Source: an uncultured SAR86 cluster bacterium
GTDB lineage: Bacteria > Pseudomonadota > Gammaproteobacteria > Magnimaribacterales > Magnimaribacteraceae
Direction: 5' to 3'
Assembly: GCA_937773605.1 (NCBI GenBank)
Contig: CALJVP010000002.1
Location: forward strand, 62,001 to 126,000
DNA length: 64,000 nucleotides
The notes beneath the pieces were generated by a model that saw only the letters and a program-made list of their open reading frames with translations, did no database searches and was not told the DNA's origin. Shown here piece by piece: positions 26,665 through 35,155 of this stretch. Position numbers and translations under genes: made by a program. Numbering within the stretch: position 1 is the first letter of the stretch; each line of letters opens with the position of its first letter.

Positions 26665-27372
26665 CTAAATAACTCCTAATTTCTTGGCTATAATTTCATA
26701 GGATTCAACTACATCACCTAAATTTTGTCTAAAACGATCTTTATCGAGCTTTTCTCTAGTCTCAGAATCCCACACCCTACATCCGTCTGGGGTAAATTCA
26801 TCACCCAACAATAAGTCTCCTTTGTAAGATCCAAATTCTAATTTGTAGTCAACCAATATCATTCCAGAATCAGAAAAGAGTTTCTGCAACGACCTGTTAA
26901 CTGCAAATGTTAACTCTTGCATTTTATCAATTTGATCCTGAGTAGCCCAACCAAAAGATCTTATATGGTAATCATTGATCATAGGGTCTCCCAATTCATC
27001 ATCTTTATAAAAAAATTCAAATGTAGAAGGGTCTAAATCCTTGCCTTCTTCTAAACCCAATCTCTTACATATACTTCCTGCAGTTACGTTTCTAATTACA
27101 CACTCTACAGGGACCATTTCCAGTTTCTTTACCAAACTATCTGTATTAGATAGCAACCTTTCGAAATGCGTTGGTATGCCCTCTTTCTCAAGAAATTCCA
27201 TGATAAATGCATTAAACCTATTATTGATACTTCCCTTGCCTTCAAGACTTTCAACCTTCTTACCATCAAAGGCAGAAGTGTCATCTCGATAATGAAGAAT
27301 TAAATAATCAGAATCATTAGTTTCATATAATGATTTAGCTTTCCCAGTGGTGATTAAAGTTCCTTTATCCAT
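26665..27372 (-). CDS. purC: Phosphoribosylaminoimidazole-succinocarboxamide synthase
   Basis: A 235-residue SAICAR synthetase. The N-terminal GKAKSLYET and [16 protein letters not shown] bind ATP, the middle has [19 protein letters not shown], and [10 protein letters not shown] and [11 protein letters not shown] form the active site. It joins aspartate to CAIR in purine synthesis. It follows bamC by 16 bases, keeping the enterobacterial dapA-bamC-purC order. Confidence 0.97.
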   Translation of the reverse strand: MDKGTLITTGKAKSLYETNDSDYLILHYRDDTSAFDGKKVESLEGKGSINNRFNAFIMEFLEKEGIPTHFERLLSNTDSLVKKLEMVPVECVIRNVTAGSICKRLGLEEGKDLDPSTFEFFYKDDELGDPMINDYHIRSFGWATQDQIDKMQELTFAVNRSLQKLFSDSGMILVDYKLEFGSYKGDLLLGDEFTPDGCRVWDSETREKLDKDRFRQNLGDVVESYEIIAKKLGVI

Positions 27373-27388
27373 ATTTTTATTTATTTAA

Positions 27389-28375
27389 TTACGATAGTGA
27401 TTGATTAATTTCAGACAAGAGGTCACGTTCAAATAATTTTGAATCCTCGCTATCTCCTCCAACAGTAACAATACATTTATTAGTACCAACCTTCTCAACT
27501 GATATTTTAAAACTTCCTCCAGAAGATTTACTCCTAGTAAACATATTCCTAACAAAACCTTTTTCTTCTTCGTTAGAGAAATCAACAAAGAAAACTCCTG
27601 CCTCTCTATCTAAGTCAACAACTGTTATAAGGGCCTCTTTGAGCGCCCGGTCTACAGCAGCCCATGCTCTAGCATACTCAAGATTTAATTCAATAAAGCT
27701 GGAAGAGTCTTCGTTTTGTTTAAGTATAGCTTTTTGTCCTACGTTAAGATTTAAGGCAACTAAAGAAGTTCCTCCGGACGAGGAGGATTCTGATAAAAAA
27801 TCTAGGGCAGATAACAAGACCTTTTCTTCAAGGTTATTTTCTCCTGCTATTCTTATCCATTCATCACTGTCATTTAAAGAAACATGCGAGATGAAGATTT
27901 CAGAGCTAGCTTGTCTTATTCCATGCTCTATTTTCATAACCAGCTTAGTCTGAAGACCGTTTAAGTTGACAAGCTTACTTTCTATTACACCTGTGTTGGG
28001 ATCTTCTTCTGACAAGCCATACTTATTACCACTCCAGAAATCTTTCATAATTGGCCAAGCGCTACTAGGGAGAGTCTCAACGTATATCCATCTGATCTCG
28101 CCTAACTTATGCAACCTAACTTCATTGGTAGTTCCTGAAGAAAAGACTTGTTGTGGCAAGGGAACTTCATAAAGATCTTCTACACCACTGGATGCCCCTT
28201 GAGGTAAGGGATAAAAATCAACAACTGGTTTTGAATTAACCGGAACCACCAGAGATTTTGACTCAGATTCCTTAAGATAATCATCAATCCCATCATCAAA
28301 CATTAAACTACAACCTGAAATATTAAACAGAAGAATTACTGATATTAGTGTTCTTGTTGAAATCATAGTGTTCAT
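27389..28375 (-). CDS. bamC: Outer-membrane assembly lipoprotein BamC
   Basis: A 328-residue lipoprotein: signal peptide with lipobox ISGCS (cysteine about residue 22), an unstructured region with DDYLKESESKSLVVP resembling the BamC lasso that binds BamD, then two helix-grip domains (about 95-210 and 225-325). The sequence is poorly conserved, so the call leans on the lipobox, domain layout and position between dapA and purC. The ATG overlaps the dapA stop by one base. Confidence 0.85.
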   Translation of the reverse strand: MNTMISTRTLISVILLFNISGCSLMFDDGIDDYLKESESKSLVVPVNSKPVVDFYPLPQGASSGVEDLYEVPLPQQVFSSGTTNEVRLHKLGEIRWIYVETLPSSAWPIMKDFWSGNKYGLSEEDPNTGVIESKLVNLNGLQTKLVMKIEHGIRQASSEIFISHVSLNDSDEWIRIAGENNLEEKVLLSALDFLSESSSSGGTSLVALNLNVGQKAILKQNEDSSSFIELNLEYARAWAAVDRALKEALITVVDLDREAGVFFVDFSNEEEKGFVRNMFTRSKSSGGSFKISVEKVGTNKCIVTVGGDSEDSKLFERDLLSEINQSLS

Positions 28376-29274
28376 TAATTTAATAGACTTAATTCGCTTA
28401 AAAGAAGTTCCATTTGGTCATAATATTTTTCGTCTAAAGTTGTTAGTGGAAGCCGCAACCCTTCAGGTACTCTTCCCAACCTATTTAATATCCATTTTAC
28501 AGGTATTGGGTTAGATTCAATAAATAACAATGCATTTAATTTTTCTAATCTAGAATTTAATAATATAGCTTTTTCCCTATCGCCCAGAAGTGCAAGGGTA
28601 CAAATTTCTGAAATCAAACTTGGAACTACATTTGCAGTTACAGATATAGTCCCCGAACCCCCCTTCAATATAAATTCAGTGGAAGTGGGATCGTCTCCTG
28701 AATACAATAAGAATGATTCATCGGCAATTTGTTCCTTCAAACCTTCTTTTAAAATGTCCAATCTACCTAAATCCCCCGTCGCTTCTTTTAGACCAATAAT
28801 ATTCTCATGAGTAGAAAGCTTAAAAACAGTCTCGGGTAGTAAATCGCAACCTGTTCTAGAAGGCACATTGTAGAGAATTTGTGGTATTTCTACTTCGTTG
28901 GCAATTTCTAAATAGTGGGCTATCAATCCTGATTGAGTCGGCTTGTTGTAGTAAGGAGTGACTAAGAGAGTAGCATCAGCCCCAGCTTTCTTCGCCGCAG
29001 AAGTTAAATAAATAGCTTCTTTAGTAGAATTTGCTCCTGTTCCAGCAATGATAGGAATTCTTTCTTTGGCGTGCTTAGAAGACTGTTCTATTATTTGCAC
29101 ATGCTCAGCGACATCTATGGTGGCTGACTCACCTGTAGTACCAACCAAAACTAGGCCCGATGTTCCTGACTCTACATGCCAATCTATTAGATCAAAAAGG
29201 CTTTGCCAAGCAATGCTTCCATCCGATTCCATGGGTGTTACTAAGGCAACAATTGATCCTTTAAGTTTATACAT
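28375..29274 (-). CDS. dapA: 4-hydroxy-tetrahydrodipicolinate synthase
   Basis: A 299-residue TIM-barrel aldolase. GTTGES binds the pyruvate carboxylate, Y135 in YNVPSRTG is the relay tyrosine and K163 in GLKEATGD forms the Schiff base. It condenses pyruvate with aspartate semialdehyde in lysine and meso-diaminopimelate synthesis, feeding the peptidoglycan genes later in the window. It is divergent from bcp over a 74-base gap. Confidence 0.96.
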   Translation of the reverse strand: MYKLKGSIVALVTPMESDGSIAWQSLFDLIDWHVESGTSGLVLVGTTGESATIDVAEHVQIIEQSSKHAKERIPIIAGTGANSTKEAIYLTSAAKKAGADATLLVTPYYNKPTQSGLIAHYLEIANEVEIPQILYNVPSRTGCDLLPETVFKLSTHENIIGLKEATGDLGRLDILKEGLKEQIADESFLLYSGDDPTSTEFILKGGSGTISVTANVVPSLISEICTLALLGDREKAILLNSRLEKLNALLFIESNPIPVKWILNRLGRVPEGLRLPLTTLDEKYYDQMELLLSELSLLN

Positions 29275-29348
29275 TTATATAAATGTTAATCAGTGGTTTA
29301 AAAAGTATTATCAAGACTTTATTATAAGCGGATTGTATAGGAGGATAT

Positions 29349-29816
29349 ATGCCAGCACCGAAAATAAATTCAAGAGCTCCCATTTTTAAAGGGGAATGCA
29401 CCGGAGGAAAAATTGCTCATCTTTCAAAGTTAAAAGGGAAAAAAGTTGTGCTCTATTTTTATCCAAAAGACAGCACCCCTGGATGCACGACTGAAGGCCA
29501 AGACTTTAGAGACTTAAAAAAGAAATTTGATAAAGAAAATACTGTCATATTTGGTTTATCACGTGAGTCCATAAAATCACATGAAAATTTTAAAGAGAAA
29601 CAAAGTTTTAATTTTGAATTAATCAGTGACCCTGATGAAAAAATATGTAAACAATACGATGTGATAAAGGAAAAAAGCATGTATGGAAGAAAGTACATGG
29701 GCATAGACAGAAGTACTTTTTTGATAGACGAAAAAGGAAAGCTAGTAAAAGAATGGAGAAAAGTGAAAGTTACTGGGCACGCCGAGGAAGTTCTATTAGC
29801 AGCGAAGGAGATCTAA
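29349..29816 (+). CDS. bcp: Thioredoxin-dependent peroxiredoxin (Bcp/PrxQ)
   Basis: A 155-residue peroxiredoxin of the PrxQ group. The peroxidatic cysteine lies in YFYPKDSTPGCTTEGQDF. In E. coli Bcp a resolving cysteine follows five residues later; here that position is not cysteine, so it may act as a 1-Cys enzyme or use the later cysteine in DEKICKQYDV. A strong AGGAGG ribosome site (29339-29344) precedes the ATG by 4 bases. The end overlaps the convergent perM end by 4 bases. It reduces peroxides in the cytoplasm. Confidence 0.92.
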   Translation: MPAPKINSRAPIFKGECTGGKIAHLSKLKGKKVVLYFYPKDSTPGCTTEGQDFRDLKKKFDKENTVIFGLSRESIKSHENFKEKQSFNFELISDPDEKICKQYDVIKEKSMYGRKYMGIDRSTFLIDEKGKLVKEWRKVKVTGHAEEVLLAAKEI

Positions 29817-30883
29817 TCATTCAAAGTTGAATTAATTTTTTTTGGTTCTGGCCATGAGTTAAAAATAGCCTTTATAAAAGTTGCTAATGGGATTGCAAAG
29901 AATAAACCCCAAAACCCCCATATCCCGCCAAAGAATAGTATCGTTATAATTATCACAACCGGATGTAAGTTGTTCCTAGTAGAAAATAAAAAAGGAACTA
30001 AAACATTCCCATCCAGGACTTGTATCAAAAGATAAGAGCTCATGAACCATAAGAACTGGCTGTTTAACCCCCATTCATACAGGCCTAGAAAAGCAACAGG
30101 TATGGTTACCAGGATGGCCCCAAAGAAAGGTATTACGACCGACAAACCCACCAGAATGGCCATCAAAACAGCATAAGGCAAACCAAATAGAGCAAATACT
30201 ACATAAGAGCATAATGCCACAATTGTCATCTCTATTACCTTGCCGGTTACGTAGTTATACAATTGACCATTCATCTCAGAAAATACTGAATTCATGAAAC
30301 CTCTCTTTTTAGGCAAGAATCCAGTGAGCATTGGTAATAGGATAGTTTTATCTTTGAGAAAGAAGAAAACCATTATGGGAATAAGGATCGCGTAAAGGAC
30401 AGCACTGAACATAAAAGAAATGGTACCTGCTAGCTGGCCCAAAGCTTGACTCAACAGATTATTTACCTGATCACTAAAATTTAGAAATAGAGAATTAATA
30501 TCTTCTTCTGAAAATACATCGCCATAAGTCACAGCAAGTTCCCCTAAGGTTTCTTGGAAGGCTACTACGATTGTAGGTAGATTCTGTAGCAAAGAATTTA
30601 TTTGAGACCCTAAAGAGGGCAAAGTAATAAAAATGCTCAGATAGAAACCAAAGAAAATAACCAGAGTTAGAAGTAAAGAAATTGTCGATGAGATTTTTAA
30701 TGATTCAAAGCTTTTTAATAATCCATTCAACAAGAAAGCGATAACAATGCTTATGAAAACTGGTAAAAGGATATCTCCAAAAAGCAGTATGAAGATTGAA
30801 CATAACAACAATAAAAGACCAAAAAAAATAGACTCTTCATTAGAGAAGAATCTCGCCATAAATTTTTCTAAAAGATCTTTCAT
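29813..30883 (-). CDS. perM: AI-2E family transporter (PerM-like)
   Basis: A 356-residue membrane protein with about seven or eight hydrophobic helices. The family signatures include PIMVFFFLKDK, and in the second half GLPYAVLMAILVGLSVVIPFFGAI and the C-terminal GGIWGFWGLFFAIPLATFIKA. Members export small solutes or ions such as AI-2, Na+ or others; the substrate here is unknown. PerM is adjacent to bepA in many gammaproteobacteria, as here (divergent, 93-base gap). Confidence 0.85.
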   Translation of the reverse strand: MKDLLEKFMARFFSNEESIFFGLLLLLCSIFILLFGDILLPVFISIVIAFLLNGLLKSFESLKISSTISLLLTLVIFFGFYLSIFITLPSLGSQINSLLQNLPTIVVAFQETLGELAVTYGDVFSEEDINSLFLNFSDQVNNLLSQALGQLAGTISFMFSAVLYAILIPIMVFFFLKDKTILLPMLTGFLPKKRGFMNSVFSEMNGQLYNYVTGKVIEMTIVALCSYVVFALFGLPYAVLMAILVGLSVVIPFFGAILVTIPVAFLGLYEWGLNSQFLWFMSSYLLIQVLDGNVLVPFLFSTRNNLHPVVIIITILFFGGIWGFWGLFFAIPLATFIKAIFNSWPEPKKINSTLND

Positions 30884-30976
30884 AATATTAAAATAGGAAC
30901 TGGTTAAATTAAACGCTGTCTAATTAAACCCTAAGTTACTAAAACTAATATAATTATTATACCTTGATCAATAAAT

Positions 30977-32425
30977 ATGATAGATTTTTTTAAATCAATG
31001 AAATGGGCAACTCTAATTTTTCTAATTTCTTATTCTGTTTTTATTAATTCAGAAGAAGAAACCTTACCTGAACTGGGCAATGCTTCTTCGTCTGCCATAT
31101 CTATAGCTTCAGAGTTTAAATTAGGTAGGCTTTATATGGCCCAAATAAGAAGGAGCGTGCCTGGTTATGATGACCCAATAACTCAGGACTATGTAGAGCA
31201 CCTTATTTATAGACTTGCCGAGTATAGCCAGTTACAAGACAGAAGACTTGAGGTCACTTTAATAGATCAAAAATCAGTGAATGCCTTTGCAGCTCCTGGG
31301 GGAGTTATCGGAATAAACGGCGGTTTAATATATCAAGCAGAAACGGAAGGTGAATTTGCATCAGTTTTAGCACATGAAATAGCGCATTTAAGTCAAAGAC
31401 ATTTTGCTAGAAGACTCCAAAGACAAAAAGACAGAAGCCTAGCCAATGCTCTGCTAATTTTAGCTAGTGTTGCTGTCGCTGCTGCCACAAACCCAGAAGC
31501 AATTCTTGCTGGTCAGCAAATAATTAATCAACAATCGTTAGCTTACAGCCGAGGCAATGAACAAGAAGCGGACCGGGTTGGGTTCACAACCATGGTTAGG
31601 GCGGGGTTTGACCCTGAAAGTATGGCAAATATGTTCGAAATTCTTCAATCTCTTAGCCGTCTATCAGGCTCAGATAACCTTGAATTTCTCAGATCTCACC
31701 CCTTAACCAAAAAGAGAATTAGTGACTCAAAAATTAGAGCAAATGAAGTTAGCGGTAGAAATTATAGAAATAATTTAGATTATGATCTTGTAAGGAACAG
31801 ATCTAAAGTCCATTTTACTAAGCAACCAAGGCAAGCAATAACTCAATTTAAACAAGATCTCAGGCGGTCTAAGTCAGAAAGGCAAAGAATCTCTTCATTG
31901 TATGGTCTTGCTTTATCTTACTCTAAAGGTGGTGATGATCTAAATGCCCTAACCTTCTCAAGAAAAGCACTGGCTTTAGATAAAGAAAATCTTTTATTGC
32001 AGATGCTTCTAGTTGAAGTCCATTTAAATGCAGGAAATAATCTTGAAGCAGAAGCATTATCTAAGTCTTTACTTGAAGTTAACCCCGCAAACTATCCTCT
32101 TACAGTGTTTTACTCAAAAACCCTTACAAATAATCAAAAATTTGAAGAAGCCGAAGAAGTCATAAGAAAATTATCTCTAACTAGAAATACTGACCCTCAA
32201 GTGTGGTATTGGTTGGCTGAAATTCAAGGGTTAGCAAAAAACATAATAGGATTGCATCAATCAAGAGCAGAATATTTCTTCTTAACAGGCAGTTACGACC
32301 TTTCTATTAAGCATTTGAGATGGGCTTTAGAGTTATCAGGCAACAACTTTCAACTTTCTGAATCTATTTATAATAGGATTGAAAGAGCTCATCAGGCCAA
32401 GGAGGATCTAAAAGATTTCTCCTAA
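30977..32425 (+). CDS. bepA: Periplasmic M48 metalloprotease / chaperone BepA
   Basis: A 482-residue protein: signal peptide (hydrophobic about 9-23), an M48 domain with the zinc motif HEIAH and downstream glutamate in NEQEADRVGF, and a C-terminal TPR domain (about 290-470). A conserved NAFAAPGGVIGINGGLI precedes the active site. BepA helps assemble LptD and degrades stalled outer-membrane proteins at the BAM complex. BamB and BamC are both encoded in this window. It ends flush with the convergent hinT stop (no bases between). Confidence 0.92.
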   Translation: MIDFFKSMKWATLIFLISYSVFINSEEETLPELGNASSSAISIASEFKLGRLYMAQIRRSVPGYDDPITQDYVEHLIYRLAEYSQLQDRRLEVTLIDQKSVNAFAAPGGVIGINGGLIYQAETEGEFASVLAHEIAHLSQRHFARRLQRQKDRSLANALLILASVAVAAATNPEAILAGQQIINQQSLAYSRGNEQEADRVGFTTMVRAGFDPESMANMFEILQSLSRLSGSDNLEFLRSHPLTKKRISDSKIRANEVSGRNYRNNLDYDLVRNRSKVHFTKQPRQAITQFKQDLRRSKSERQRISSLYGLALSYSKGGDDLNALTFSRKALALDKENLLLQMLLVEVHLNAGNNLEAEALSKSLLEVNPANYPLTVFYSKTLTNNQKFEEAEEVIRKLSLTRNTDPQVWYWLAEIQGLAKNIIGLHQSRAEYFFLTGSYDLSIKHLRWALELSGNNFQLSESIYNRIERAHQAKEDLKDFS

Positions 32426-32767
32426 TTAACCCGGTGGCCAAGTAAAAGGCCTTCCTGCAATCAAGTGTACATGTAAATGAAAAACCGTTTGTTGTGCTTC
32501 AGCTCCGTTATTAACAACCAACCTAAAAGCGTCTTCAACTCCTAAATCTCTTGCGACCTCACCTGCCACATACATTAAATGGCCTAAAAGATCTTTGTCT
32601 TCTGGAACCGCATCTGAAATCTTGGGTATATTTTTTTTTGGAATTATTAAGATGTGATTAGGTGCAACTGGGTTTATGTCCTTGAAAGCCATAGAAAGAT
32701 CATCTTCATAAATTATCTCTGCTGGTATCTCTCTGTCTATAATCTTTTGAAAAAGGGTATCAGTCAT
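32426..32767 (-). CDS. hinT: HIT-family purine nucleoside phosphoramidase
   Basis: 113 residues from the start I prefer (MTDTLFQKIIDREIPAEIIY), which matches the usual HinT N-terminus. An upstream in-frame ATG at 32779 would add MSRI. The HIT motif FHLHVHLIAGR carries the catalytic histidine triad. HinT hydrolyses adenosine 5'-phosphoramidates and related aminoacyl-adenylates. It is small, cytosolic and widely conserved. It is convergent with bepA. Confidence 0.93.
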   Translation of the reverse strand: MTDTLFQKIIDREIPAEIIYEDDLSMAFKDINPVAPNHILIIPKKNIPKISDAVPEDKDLLGHLMYVAGEVARDLGVEDAFRLVVNNGAEAQQTVFHLHVHLIAGRPFTWPPG

Positions 32768-32803
32768 AATTCTGGACATTATTCATTTACAGCTAAAATC
32801 TTA

Positions 32804-33073
32804 TTATAAATCAGATGATTCATCATAAGAGAAAACTTTACCATCTTTAGCTTCCGAAGATTGAACCAATCTAACCTCATAGCCATCAACTTCAGAAATC
32901 TCTTTTATACCATCTATATGCATATTCCTGTCTTGAAATTCTTCTAAAGCTAAGACTTTAGTTTTAGCATCTTTTGGATCAGAAGCAGCAATGAAATAAT
33001 TTATATGGGATTCATAAATACCTTCACCAATTGAATGGTCATAAAAACCTACGTGCATCATATATAAATTCAT
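32804..33073 (-). CDS. DUF1543-like small protein
   Basis: An 89-residue soluble protein, LYMMHVGFYDHSIGEGIYESHINYFIAA, with later HIDGIKEISEVDGYEVRLV. The pattern of a YxxxVG start, a central helix and a DGY(E/D) segment fits DUF1543. Function unknown. A run of small genes (hinT, this one, the DUF3147 gene, crcB) lies on the same strand and may be one unit. Confidence 0.65.
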   Translation of the reverse strand: MNLYMMHVGFYDHSIGEGIYESHINYFIAASDPKDAKTKVLALEEFQDRNMHIDGIKEISEVDGYEVRLVQSSEAKDGKVFSYDESSDL

Positions 33074-33105
33074 CTTTTCTCCTTTTTATTATCTAAAGTT
33101 TAAAA

Positions 33106-33456
33106 CTACTTAAGCCTAATCTCAAATAAGCCTAATAAGTAAATATAGAGCGAATAAACCATAGCTGTTATCAATACAGCAATAAATAGTGACGGTACAA
33201 ATCCAATATTTAACTTCAGGCAATAAGGAAGAACGATAAAAAAAGCTAAAGAAGGAGGAATCATAAGCATTATATTAGTGGACAATAAAGTTATCTCTTC
33301 TACATCTTGTCTTTCAATATAGATCCAACTGAGGGCAAGTAGTGAGGTGAGAGGGATAGACGCCAAAATGCCTGCAAAAATTGTTGAGCGCCTAGAAATT
33401 TCTGAAATCAAAACAACAACAATTGAAGTGATTAAAATCTTGAGGAATAAATACAT
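33106..33456 (-). CDS. DUF3147-like small membrane protein
   Basis: A 116-residue protein with four predicted transmembrane helices. EISRRSTIFAGILASIPLTSLLALSW and the closing hydrophobic hairpin fit DUF3147. There is no known function. It lies 22 bases after crcB on the same strand. Confidence 0.65.
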   Translation of the reverse strand: MYLFLKILITSIVVVLISEISRRSTIFAGILASIPLTSLLALSWIYIERQDVEEITLLSTNIMLMIPPSLAFFIVLPYCLKLNIGFVPSLFIAVLITAMVYSLYIYLLGLFEIRLK

Positions 33457-33478
33457 TTAATTTCCTTTATCAGATTTA

Positions 33479-33841
33479 CTATCTATTGGTTAAGAACACA
33501 CCAACCCAAGTTCCTAATAAACAAACCAGCACGGTCAGAACTACATACAGGGCAGCAAGTGCTACTTGACCTTGATTGAGTAAATCCAATGATTCTCTTG
33601 AAAATGCAGAGAAGGTTGTAAAAGCTCCTAAGAAACCTATGAAAACAAGGGGTTGATAAATTTCTTGATATTTGGGATCCAATGAGTTGATCATTAATCC
33701 AAGAAAAAAACAGCCCAGAAAATTTACCAAAAGTACGCCCATAGGCATTGGTAAAAAATTTAGTTTTTCTATCCATTCTGATAAGTAAGACCTGGATAGA
33801 GCTCCCAGAGCTCCTCCTATACCAATTAAAAGAAATTTCAT
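33479..33841 (-). CDS. crcB: Fluoride channel CrcB/Fluc
   Basis: A 120-residue, four-helix protein. GGALGALSRSYLS in helix 1, NFLGCFFLG in helix 2 and GFLGAFTTFSAFS in helix 3, with the break that binds the central Na+, are the Fluc hallmarks. It works as an antiparallel dimer that lets fluoride leave the cell. No fluoride riboswitch is visible upstream; the preceding gene is tRNA-Lys, 7 bases away. A tRNA processing event may therefore free the crcB message. Confidence 0.93.
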   Translation of the reverse strand: MKFLLIGIGGALGALSRSYLSEWIEKLNFLPMPMGVLLVNFLGCFFLGLMINSLDPKYQEIYQPLVFIGFLGAFTTFSAFSRESLDLLNQGQVALAALYVVLTVLVCLLGTWVGVFLTNR

Positions 33842-33848
33842 TTAGAAG

Positions 33849-33924
33849 TGGTGGGCCGTCTGCGACTCGAACGCAGGACCAATTCGTTAAAAGCGAACTG
33901 CTCTACCGACTGAGCTAACGGCCC
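33849..33924 (-). tRNA. tRNA-Lys (anticodon TTT)
   Basis: A complete 76-base cloverleaf on the minus strand: acceptor GGGCCGT/ACGGCCC, D arm GCTC/GAGC, anticodon stem GTTCG/CGAAT with loop CTTTTAA, T arm CTGCG-TTCGAGT-CGCAG, discriminator A and encoded CCA. It lies directly after cpoB, the same place where lysine tRNA genes lie after the tol-pal operon in E. coli and Pseudomonas. Confidence 0.97.
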
Positions 33925-33949
33925 GAAAAAAAAAGCGTATCTTATAGGT

Positions 33950-34642
33950 TTAATCAATTAAATTCGACTCTTCTTGAATATTTTCTAAAGATTTTTTTGC
34001 AAGTTGTGTCACGGCACTATTGGGGTAGGTATCAATAACAGATTTAAAGTAATCCACAGCAGCCAAACCTTCTCCAAGACTAACTGCAATTTCTCCTAAT
34101 TTATAAAGTGAATCAGGCGCCCTTTTATGATCAGAGTACTTATCGATGATAATCAAATAACTTTCTCTGGCATCTTCTAACATCTTTTGAGCTAGAAATA
34201 ACTCTCCAGACCAAAAATAGGCATCCGGGGTGTACTCTCCATCCGGTGAGCTTATGATAATTTTTCTGAATTTATCCAGGGCTTCCGCATACATAGCAGC
34301 TTCAAAAAGCTCTAAAGCTTCCGTAAATGATATCAAATCAATATTCTGGATCTCTTCGTCTTCTAGAATATTTTCAATATCTTCTGGATCAATATCTTTA
34401 TTGTTCTTAAGTAAAGATAGATCATAAATTCTTTTATCTGTCTCTAAGTAACGTTGTTGATTTAACTCTTGCAGCCTCTCAATAAGATAAGAGTTTTCTT
34501 CAACCAAATTCCTTAAAACAACAATCTCTTCTTCCAAGGCAGCAATGTTTTTATAAAGTAATTCAATTTTTTCTGAATCATCTGAGAATATAAACTGCGT
34601 TTGCAGCAAACATAAAAAAAGTAATTTATACAAGAGTTTCAA
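33950..34642 (-). CDS. cpoB: Cell division coordinator CpoB (YbgF)
   Basis: A 230-residue exported protein: signal peptide (about 1-20), a coiled-coil trimerisation helix (about 25-70, IELLYKNIAALEEEIVVLRNLVEEN), then TPR repeats (about 105-225) with DAYFWSGELFLAQKMLEDARESY. CpoB binds TolA and links outer-membrane constriction to septal peptidoglycan synthesis by PBP1B. It closes the tol-pal operon, 13 bases after pal. Confidence 0.92.
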   Translation of the reverse strand: MKLLYKLLFLCLLQTQFIFSDDSEKIELLYKNIAALEEEIVVLRNLVEENSYLIERLQELNQQRYLETDKRIYDLSLLKNNKDIDPEDIENILEDEEIQNIDLISFTEALELFEAAMYAEALDKFRKIIISSPDGEYTPDAYFWSGELFLAQKMLEDARESYLIIIDKYSDHKRAPDSLYKLGEIAVSLGEGLAAVDYFKSVIDTYPNSAVTQLAKKSLENIQEESNLID

Positions 34643-34655
34643 CAGCTTATGTTAA

Positions 34656-35123
34656 TTAGAAAGTTTTAATTAAAGCCCTTCTGTTTTTTGACCAAGAACT
34701 TTCGTTTGACCCTCTGGCAGAAGGCTTTTCTTCTCCATAACTAACCGTCATTATATTGGCCTTAGACACTCCATTGATTATCAAAAGTTCTGCTATGGCA
34801 TTTGCCCTTCTTTCTCCCAATGCTAAGTTATACTCTCTAGTGCCTCTCTCGTCACAATGCCCTTCTACTCTCACATTCAATCCATTCTTTTTAACTATAG
34901 CTGCAAGATTTTTGATCTTATCAGAACCAATAGAATCTATATTGTAGTTGTCATAACTAAAATAGACTGTGCTGGATGAAGTCAGACTAGATTCTGAATA
35001 AACATTAGTGGTGCTAGCCGATACAGCAGTAGCGTCGCTTGTTCTTTCAATGGACGTACTTGTACAAGCGCTTAGGCCAAACACAATAGCAGTAAATATT
35101 AAAAATCTTCTCTGTAATTTCAT
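34656..35123 (-). CDS. pal: Peptidoglycan-associated lipoprotein Pal
   Basis: A 155-residue lipoprotein with lipobox LSACTS (cysteine about residue 20), a short linker and an OmpA-like peptidoglycan-binding domain: VYFSYDNYNIDS, VEGHCDERGTREYNLALGERRANAI and SYGEEKPSARG. It ties the outer membrane to the cell wall and to TolB during division. It follows tolB by 32 bases. Confidence 0.96.
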   Translation of the reverse strand: MKLQRRFLIFTAIVFGLSACTSTSIERTSDATAVSASTTNVYSESSLTSSSTVYFSYDNYNIDSIGSDKIKNLAAIVKKNGLNVRVEGHCDERGTREYNLALGERRANAIAELLIINGVSKANIMTVSYGEEKPSARGSNESSWSKNRRALIKTF

Positions 35124-35155
35124 GGTGATCTCCTTTTTAATTATTATACTTTATT

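Noticed and set aside
33483-33776. 97-codon open frame on the minus strand inside crcB
   Set aside because: Out-of-frame overlap of a gene with all Fluc motifs; it is basic and cysteine-rich without family resemblance.
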